Positions 30,758-35,147 of a stretch of DNA of 35,147 nt are shown piece after piece; position 1 is the stretch's first letter, and every line of letters starts with the position of its first letter. The position numbers and the translations under genes are program-made. The notes under the pieces were generated by a model. That model had not been told where the DNA came from. It saw only the letters and a list, made by a program, of their open reading frames with translations, and searched no databases. Source of the DNA: Nitrospira sp. ST-bin5 (GTDB lineage Bacteria; Nitrospirota; Nitrospiria; Nitrospirales; Nitrospiraceae). Where the stretch lies: contig MSXN01000005.1 of assembly GCA_002083555.1 (NCBI GenBank), positions 1 through 35,147 of the forward strand, written 5' to 3'.

Positions 30758-32305
30758 ATGACCGTTGAAGGGACCCCTCCAATCTCGCGTGCGTTCCTGC
30801 TTTCCACTGCGCTGATCACCGGGGCGGTCGTGATGGCGCTCGAAATTCTCGGCAGCAGGCTGCTCGCCCCCGTGTTCGGAAATTCTTTGTTTGTGTGGGG
30901 GGCGCTGATCGGAGTCATCCTTGCCGCGATGAGCAGCGGCTATGCCTTCGGCGGATGGGCGTCAGATCGGTATGCAGGGGGGAGCGTGCTCGCGGGGCTG
31001 CTGCTCTTTTCAGGCTCCTGGACATTTCTCGTTGCCTGGGCTAGCCAGCCGATCTTGTTTCAAGTGGACGCCTGGATACAGGATCCACGGTGGGGTCCCT
31101 GCCTCGCCGCCACGATTCTTCTGGCGCCTCCTGCCTTTGGGCTGAGCGGGGTCTTGCCCGCGATGTTGCGGTTGGCCGTCTCTGATATGGGGCACTTGGG
31201 GCGCCACACGGGCCGCATGATTGCCTTATCAACCGTAGGAAGTCTGATCGGGACCTGGGGAACCGCGTTCTTCCTGCTCTCGTGGGTCGGCAGCCAGGCC
31301 TTGGTGGCCTGGTTGGGGACAATCCAAGTGGTACTGGGGTTGTTGTGGCTCTGGCGGGGGGCGAAAGTCAAACCTGTTGGGATATTCCTCGGACTGGCCT
31401 GCAGCGGCCTGTTCGTTGCCTTGGCGCTCCATCCCATCCAGAAATTGAACCCACCGGTTCATCAGGAAGATAGTCCCTATCAGCAAGTGCGGGTGCGGGA
31501 TGACCAGTTGTTTCGGTACCTTGTGCTCGATCGTACCTTTCATGCAGTGATGTGGAAGGCCGATCCGCTTCCGCTGTTTCTGCCCTACAGCCAGCTCATG
31601 GTCGCGTCGTTAGCGTTGGTCGATCAGCCTCAACGCGGTCTGATTTTGGGACATGGCGGCGGCTCGCTGGCCAAGTGGCTGGCGCACTATTGGCCCGATC
31701 TCGAAATGGACATCATCGAGTTCGATCCGGTGGTGGTGCGGATGGCAGAAGACTATTTTGAGTATCATCCTCCAGCCAATCACCATGTGCGGGTGAAGGA
31801 TGGGCGGGCGTTCCTGAATACCACCGACCACTTGTATGATGTGATTTGGATCGATGCCTTTGCCCGCCACATGATTCCGTTTCATCTGACCACAAAAGAA
31901 TTCTATGCGGCAGTGCGAATGCATCTGAAACCGGATGGAGTGGTGGCGTTAAATTTGGCATCATCCGGGGAAGAGCTCGATAATGCACGGGCGGCGGCTG
32001 TCATACAGACCATGCGTGGCGAGTTCCCCGTAATTGAAACATTCGCAGTCAAAGGGCCATGGAAGAGCGGCCAGACCAAAGCGGAGAATTTGATTTTTTT
32101 TGCAGGGGGCCCGGTCACGGAACACGGACATGAATCCTTCATCGCAAAAGTAACCGCGATGGCGATGAATCGACAATTGCCAAGCGAGGCCATTGCGCTG
32201 CTCGGCTCTCATCGGACTGATCCGTGGCCAACGGGATTTGAACTGACTGACGATTTTGCTCCCTATGATGTCCTGATAGGGCGAGATGCAGCGGACCTAC
32301 GGTAA
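30758..32305 (+). CDS. Membrane-anchored spermidine-synthase-like protein
   Basis: 515 residues. Residues ~10-235 contain about seven or eight hydrophobic segments, starting RAFLLSTALITGAVVMALEI, then LGSRLLAPVFGNSLFVWGAL. Residues ~255-510 are a spermidine-synthase/SAM-binding fold: LILGHGGGSLAKWLAHYWPD, EMDIIEFDPVVVRMAEDYFE, VRVKDGRAFL, then YDVIWIDAFARHMIPFHLTT. The D-S/T-S/T-D catalytic motif of true spermidine synthases is not present; IDAF replaces it, so aminopropyl transfer is doubtful. This is the fused MFS/spermidine-synthase architecture of unclear substrate. ATG 30758 begins the first transmembrane region. Confidence 0.88.
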   Translation: MTVEGTPPISRAFLLSTALITGAVVMALEILGSRLLAPVFGNSLFVWGALIGVILAAMSSGYAFGGWASDRYAGGSVLAGLLLFSGSWTFLVAWASQPILFQVDAWIQDPRWGPCLAATILLAPPAFGLSGVLPAMLRLAVSDMGHLGRHTGRMIALSTVGSLIGTWGTAFFLLSWVGSQALVAWLGTIQVVLGLLWLWRGAKVKPVGIFLGLACSGLFVALALHPIQKLNPPVHQEDSPYQQVRVRDDQLFRYLVLDRTFHAVMWKADPLPLFLPYSQLMVASLALVDQPQRGLILGHGGGSLAKWLAHYWPDLEMDIIEFDPVVVRMAEDYFEYHPPANHHVRVKDGRAFLNTTDHLYDVIWIDAFARHMIPFHLTTKEFYAAVRMHLKPDGVVALNLASSGEELDNARAAAVIQTMRGEFPVIETFAVKGPWKSGQTKAENLIFFAGGPVTEHGHESFIAKVTAMAMNRQLPSEAIALLGSHRTDPWPTGFELTDDFAPYDVLIGRDAADLR

Positions 32306-32407
32306 GTTGCATAAAGTCATGCAAGGCATTGAATTTAATATAGTAACTCTTACTTTTCGAGCAGGTGATGAGTCGGCCCATCACGGTTCTGGACATGGAG
32401 AAGCTGC

Positions 32408-32437
32408 TTGCTTCCATTTTGAGCCCTATGCTATAAG
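32408..32437 (+). promoter_or_regulatory. sigma70-like promoter for the cupredoxin gene
   Basis: TTGCTT (32408-32413), an 18-base spacer, TATAAG preceded by TGC (extended -10). Predicted start near 32444 gives a leader of about 138 bases, longer than for its neighbours. Confidence 0.6.
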
Positions 32438-32581
32438 TTGCGCCTCGTGATGTAGTAATTGTTAGCACAGGGTGTATGTGTGAGTGTCGGGCGGCATCGG
32501 ATCAGTCAAGGCTATCAGAGCTTGGCGGAAGTTATTTACCAACCTAATCACATCTCTTCTTCTTTCTTAAGGAGGTAGGTC

Positions 32582-33058
32582 ATGGGCAAGACGATGTTAT
32601 CGGTCCTCTTTGGCCTCGGGTTGAGCGTCGCTGGAGCCTCGGCTGCTTTTGCGCTCCAAGCCGGTGGCGTTGAGATCGGCGACCTTGAAACCGGATCAGT
32701 CGTGGGCCAATCGTTCAAGGATCTGGATGTGGATGCGTCATTCTACGCCATCGAAATCGGCGCCATGAAGACATGGTATCCCCCGACGACCGTGATTGAT
32801 TTTAAGACGAGGCCTGGCGCCCCGGTGCTGCTGAAGGTGACCAATAATTCGACCGCTGAGCATGGGTTCCAGCTCACTGCTGCTGTGAATCAATCAGCCC
32901 CGACGGTGTTGAACACCAAGCTGGTACTTAAGCCAGGCGAGACCAAGTATATCGGTGTCCCGACCAGTGACTTGTTCTATGCCGCGGGCAATGTGTTGGA
33001 GTATCGCTGCCATCTCCATCCGGCGCATGTCGGTGGCAAGTTGGTGATGTTGAAGTAG
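32582..33058 (+). CDS. Periplasmic cupredoxin-domain protein
   Basis: 158 residues. The signal peptide is MLSVLFGLGLSVAGASAAFA, cleaved near ALQA. The cupredoxin barrel has LLKVTNNSTAEHGFQL (H94) and the C-terminal YRCHLHPAHVGGKLVM (C143, H146, with H149 and M156 close by). H94, C143 and H146 fit a type-1 copper centre. The axial ligand is not clear, because the loop is not the usual C-x-x-H-x4-M. It probably carries electrons or delivers copper in the periplasm. AAGGAGG directly before the ATG is a strong RBS. A long perfect hairpin terminates it. Confidence 0.88.
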   Translation: MGKTMLSVLFGLGLSVAGASAAFALQAGGVEIGDLETGSVVGQSFKDLDVDASFYAIEIGAMKTWYPPTTVIDFKTRPGAPVLLKVTNNSTAEHGFQLTAAVNQSAPTVLNTKLVLKPGETKYIGVPTSDLFYAAGNVLEYRCHLHPAHVGGKLVMLK

Positions 33059-33081
33059 TTCGCTCGATTCTACGACCTCAT

Positions 33082-33119
33082 GAAACGGCCTCCGCGGAAC
33101 ATTCCGCGGAGGCCGTTTC
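33082..33119 (+). terminator. Terminator of the cupredoxin gene
   Basis: Perfect 18-base arms, GAAACGGCCTCCGCGGAA and its complement, with only a 2-base gap, followed by GTTTCCC. It begins 24 bases after the stop codon. The symmetric A- and T-rich ends allow it to work from both sides. Confidence 0.75.
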
Positions 33120-33145
33120 GTTTCCCTGAAAAGACGGACTGTAAG

Positions 33146-33472
33146 CTAGGTTTCTTCGCGTTGGCAGTCTGCCCCATCCTCAAGCGGAATGCGCTGGGCC
33201 GCAGTCAGTTTTCCTTCCTTGATGAGCAATAAATACCGATTTTCGATTGGAGCGGGTAGTTGTTTCTCAATCACGGTTGTGCGGACGTCCACGACCATTT
33301 CATTACCATCCCACTCTGTGCCGTTGACGATCCAGATATGGCTGGTGGCGTCCGGGAAGTGATGGGAAATGAAACTCTCAATGATCGATCCGAGTTCAGT
33401 AGTGCTGGCGTGGCTGATGCTGGGACTGAGGGTCGTGAGAGCAAAAAGGCTTAGGAGTAAGAGCTGGCGCAT
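33146..33472 (-). CDS. Small secreted protein of unknown function
   Basis: 108 residues. The signal peptide is MRQLLLLSLFALTTLSPSIS, cleaved near SHAST. The mature part is acidic and beta-rich (ATSHIWIVNGTEWDGNEMVV, then DVRTTVIEKQLPAPIENRYL). A single cysteine lies near the C-terminus (DGADCQREET). I do not recognise the family. It is convergent with the cupredoxin gene across the hairpin at 33082-33119, and its own promoter is not evident in the 220 bases upstream. Confidence 0.72.
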   Translation of the reverse strand: MRQLLLLSLFALTTLSPSISHASTTELGSIIESFISHHFPDATSHIWIVNGTEWDGNEMVVDVRTTVIEKQLPAPIENRYLLLIKEGKLTAAQRIPLEDGADCQREET

Positions 33473-33631
33473 GACGGCACCTCCAGGATGGGGTGAGCGG
33501 TTCCGGTTGTCGGTAGCTGTAGAGGGGAGCCACAGCCAGTGGTAGCAGTCTACGCCCGCATTCTATTCATTTCTAGATGTATCGGTACAGACGCGGTTGA
33601 GAGTGATTGAGAGCCGGCTGGAAGAAGCGCA

Positions 33632-33663
33632 AAGGCCTCGGCACCTTGAGGTGACGAGGCCTT
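33632..33663 (-). terminator. Terminator of the ferredoxin gene
   Basis: Minus strand: AAGGCCTCG / CGAGGCCTT arms with an inner CACCT / AGGTG pair, then TTTGCGCTTC. It begins 28 bases past the ferredoxin stop codon. Confidence 0.7.
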
Positions 33664-33691
33664 CGCACGTTCGACTATCAACCGCGGAGGG

Positions 33692-34039
33692 TTAGTTCCT
33701 GACACCGCTCCAGATTTTCGACTCATCGATGGCTTTGTCAGGATTCAAGGCTTTGGCCTTTGCCATCAATACGTCGGTTGTTTCCGGATAGGCCGGATCG
33801 GAGATGCAGCAATTGTCGACAGGGCAGACGGCTGCGCACTGCGGTTCATCGAAGTGCCCGACGCATTCCGTGCAACGATCATGGGTGATGATGTAGATAT
33901 TGTCGCCCACGCCTTGACCGTCCCCCACGTGATGGCCCTTGCCCTCAGCATCGCTTCGGGTTTCGAAAATCGCCTCGTTGGGACATTCAGGCAGGCAAGC
34001 CCCACAGGAAATGCATTCGTCCGTAATCAGCAGTGCCAT
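33692..34039 (-). CDS. YfhL-type 2[4Fe-4S] ferredoxin
   Basis: 115 residues. The first cluster motif is CISCGACLPECP (C9, C12, C15, C19). The second is CTECVGHFDEPQCAAVCP (C56, C59, C68, C72), with the longer C-x8-C spacing typical of the YfhL/Alvin-type group. Between them is a 36-residue insert rich in Gly and His (GKGHHVGDGQGVGDNIYIIT), and the C-terminus has an extra helix (LMAKAKALNPDKAIDESKIW). It is a low-potential electron carrier; its partner is not encoded next to it. GGAGG sits about 8 bases before the ATG, and the promoter is at 34130-34159. Confidence 0.93.
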   Translation of the reverse strand: MALLITDECISCGACLPECPNEAIFETRSDAEGKGHHVGDGQGVGDNIYIITHDRCTECVGHFDEPQCAAVCPVDNCCISDPAYPETTDVLMAKAKALNPDKAIDESKIWSGVRN

Positions 34040-34129
34040 GACCCACGCCTCCTTCTCACTTCTGAGACAACAAACAATATTGACAAGATCGCGCCGCCCC
34101 GACCATAGTGCGTGCGCTGTGTGGAGGCC

Positions 34130-34159
34130 ATTCTATTCTGTGATTCTTTTCCAAGTCAA
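34130..34159 (-). promoter_or_regulatory. sigma70-like promoter for the ferredoxin gene
   Basis: Minus strand: TTGACT, an 18-base spacer, TAGAAT. It is nearly identical to the CBS-gene promoter. The leader is about 83 bases. Confidence 0.68.
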
Positions 34160-34258
34160 CAGAATGGCTTCCGGTCAGAAGGCCTAGAATTCACGGGAAT
34201 ATGGCCCATGAGACCCAGCCCGGCAAGTTAATTTTCATCGACACCGAGGGCGAATGTT

Positions 34259-34759
34259 ATGGGCTTGACGCAGTCTCAGGGGAGCGATCGAGAGCAGAAA
34301 AAAAAGCGGATCATTATGATGATCCTGCTGGCGATCCTCCTCATGAGCGTGTCCATGTTTCTGGTGCCGCAGAAGGATACGGACATTATTGTGGTGACCT
34401 TCCCTCATGGCGAAACGATCGAAGCGGAAGTTGCAGAGACGCCGGAGAAGCTGCTGTTCGGGCTCGCGTTTCGTGATCAGTTGCCGCCCAATACGGGGAT
34501 GCTTTATATCTTTGAGTCCAATGGGCTCCATCGGGTCCGAACCAAGGAATTTCGATTCCCGGTGGATATGATTTGGGTCGATGAAAGCCATCATGTAGTG
34601 CATACAGTCGAGCGCGCGAGCCCCTGCGAGAAAGATCCCTGTCCGTTCTTCGGTCCGCCGCCGGCGCCGGCGCGATATGTGTTGCAGGCAGAACCTGGAT
34701 TTATCCAGCGGGTTGGTGTTGCAAACGGGGACGAGCTGAAGTATTTCCTGCGCATGTAA
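34259..34759 (+). CDS. DUF192-family membrane-anchored protein
   Basis: 166 residues. A short basic N-terminus (REQKKKRI) precedes one transmembrane segment (IIMMILLAILLMSVSMFLVP). The DUF192 domain follows: ETIEAEVAETPEKLLFGLAF, RDQLPPNTGMLYIFESNGLH, then TKEFRFPVDMIWVDESHHVV, AERASPC-type loop with two cysteines, ARYVLQAEPGFIQRVGVANG. The function of DUF192 is not established. I chose ATG 34259 because GAGGGCGAA lies upstream; ATGs at 34316 and 34319 inside the transmembrane segment would remove the basic anchor. Confidence 0.87.
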   Translation: MGLTQSQGSDREQKKKRIIMMILLAILLMSVSMFLVPQKDTDIIVVTFPHGETIEAEVAETPEKLLFGLAFRDQLPPNTGMLYIFESNGLHRVRTKEFRFPVDMIWVDESHHVVHTVERASPCEKDPCPFFGPPPAPARYVLQAEPGFIQRVGVANGDELKYFLRM

Positions 34760-34811
34760 CGGATTCGCCTGCAGAGTGCCGTGTCGTTTCTGGCCGATTG
34801 AGGAGACTGGT

Positions 34812-35129
34812 ATGGAGGGGTTCCAACGGGTCGCTGGACTGAACGAAGTGGCTCCCGGGCAATCGAAAGTGGTGAAGGTGAATGACAAGGCCATTGCCCT
34901 GTTCAATATCGACGGGAAGTTCTATGCGATTCACAATTTGTGTCCGCATGAAGGCGGGCCGCTGAACGAAGGTCGATTGAAAGGGTATGTGGTGGCCTGT
35001 CCCTGGCATGACCTGGCCTTCGACATTCGAAGCGGGCAGGGGACCGACGGCGGGGGCTATTGCATCGGGAGTTATGAGGTGCGTGTCGAGGATGCCGATA
35101 TTTATGTGGGTCCCCGTCGAAAGGCGTAA
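34812..35129 (+). CDS. Rieske-type [2Fe-2S] ferredoxin
   Basis: 105 residues of the NirD/BphF-like small Rieske protein family. Cluster ligands are C44-x-H46 (NLCPHEGGPLNEG) and C63-x2-H66 (ACPWHDLAFDI), spaced by 16 residues as in the oxygenase at 6318. It is soluble, with no signal peptide, so it should act as a cytoplasmic electron carrier. The C-terminal IGSYEVRVEDADIYVG is the usual closing strand. GAGGAG 6 bases before ATG 34812 sets the start; an upstream ATG at 34776 lacks one. It could supply electrons to the Rieske oxygenase 27 kb away, but that is only an inference. Confidence 0.9.
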   Translation: MEGFQRVAGLNEVAPGQSKVVKVNDKAIALFNIDGKFYAIHNLCPHEGGPLNEGRLKGYVVACPWHDLAFDIRSGQGTDGGGYCIGSYEVRVEDADIYVGPRRKA

Positions 35130-35147
35130 TGCTGGGTTGAGGGGGAG

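Noticed and set aside
33473..33691. Possible small RNA or gene between the secreted protein and the ferredoxin
   Set aside because: Only the ferredoxin terminator is visible; no promoter or ORF with RBS was found.
34201..34476. 91-codon frame overlapping the DUF192 start, beginning MAHETQPGKLIFIDTEGECY
   Set aside because: The first ~29 codons before the DUF192 ATG look mildly coding, but the rest is out of frame with the conserved DUF192 domain. It could at most be a leader peptide; the sequence alone does not support a gene.

Overview
This window is a gene-dense bacterial chromosomal segment of roughly 58-60% GC by eye, with about 37 protein genes on both strands and no phage, IS, tRNA, rRNA or CRISPR. 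Gene content points to a free-living Gram-negative chemolithotroph, and a Nitrospira-like member of Nitrospirota is my best guess. The reasons are the many small secreted proteins, cupredoxin, ferredoxins, TusA/DsrE proteins, the arrays of PBS-lyase-type HEAT proteins, a bifunctional FTCD and an FGE-like secreted protein. The organism assignment is inference. Most genes have readable Shine-Dalgarno sites, and about a dozen have sigma70-like promoters with 17-18 base spacers.

Region by region. 1-2665: the 5' part of DNA polymerase I (polA, leaving the window) behind a PGPGW membrane protein, then a small secreted protein and a DsrE-family protein. 2662-5123: endonuclease III, ribosomal protein bS21 and glutamate formimidoyltransferase/cyclodeaminase. 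5135-6149: a copy of a nested inverted repeat, then a TusA-DsrE2 operon. 6318-8065: a Rieske oxygenase and an exported stand-alone Lon-like protease domain. 8062-10945: a KefB-type cation/proton antiporter and a HAD hydrolase. 11138-15274: a small secreted protein, a SnoaL-like protein, UDP-glucuronate 4-epimerase, a PqqD-like/metallo-beta-lactamase fusion and a VOC protein. 15555-18284: an FGE-like secreted protein, HemD and an unidentified 288-residue protein. 18486-21656: a three-gene minus-strand operon (two secreted LPP20/FlgT-N-like proteins and an alpha/beta-hydrolase-like protein without the serine nucleophile). 21861-28772: a plus-strand block of a degenerate alkaline-phosphatase-superfamily protein, a small secreted protein and five HEAT-repeat proteins. 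28791-35129: UDP-glucose dehydrogenase, a CBS protein, a membrane-anchored spermidine-synthase-like protein, a cupredoxin, a small secreted protein, a YfhL-type ferredoxin, a DUF192 protein and a Rieske ferredoxin.

How the genes may work together. UDP-glucose dehydrogenase (28791-30113) and UDP-glucuronate 4-epimerase (12141-13163) together give UDP-galacturonate for surface polysaccharide. TusA plus two DsrE-family proteins form a sulfur-carrier set. The most unusual part is 18486-28772. It holds two apparent pseudoenzymes (an alpha/beta-hydrolase-like and an alkaline-phosphatase-like protein), paired secreted FlgT-N/LPP20-like proteins and five consecutive HEAT scaffolds, together resembling an uncharacterised accessory system. 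A repeated 120-190 base nested palindrome (three copies, same orientation) sits directly after two stop codons and directly before the ftcD start codon.
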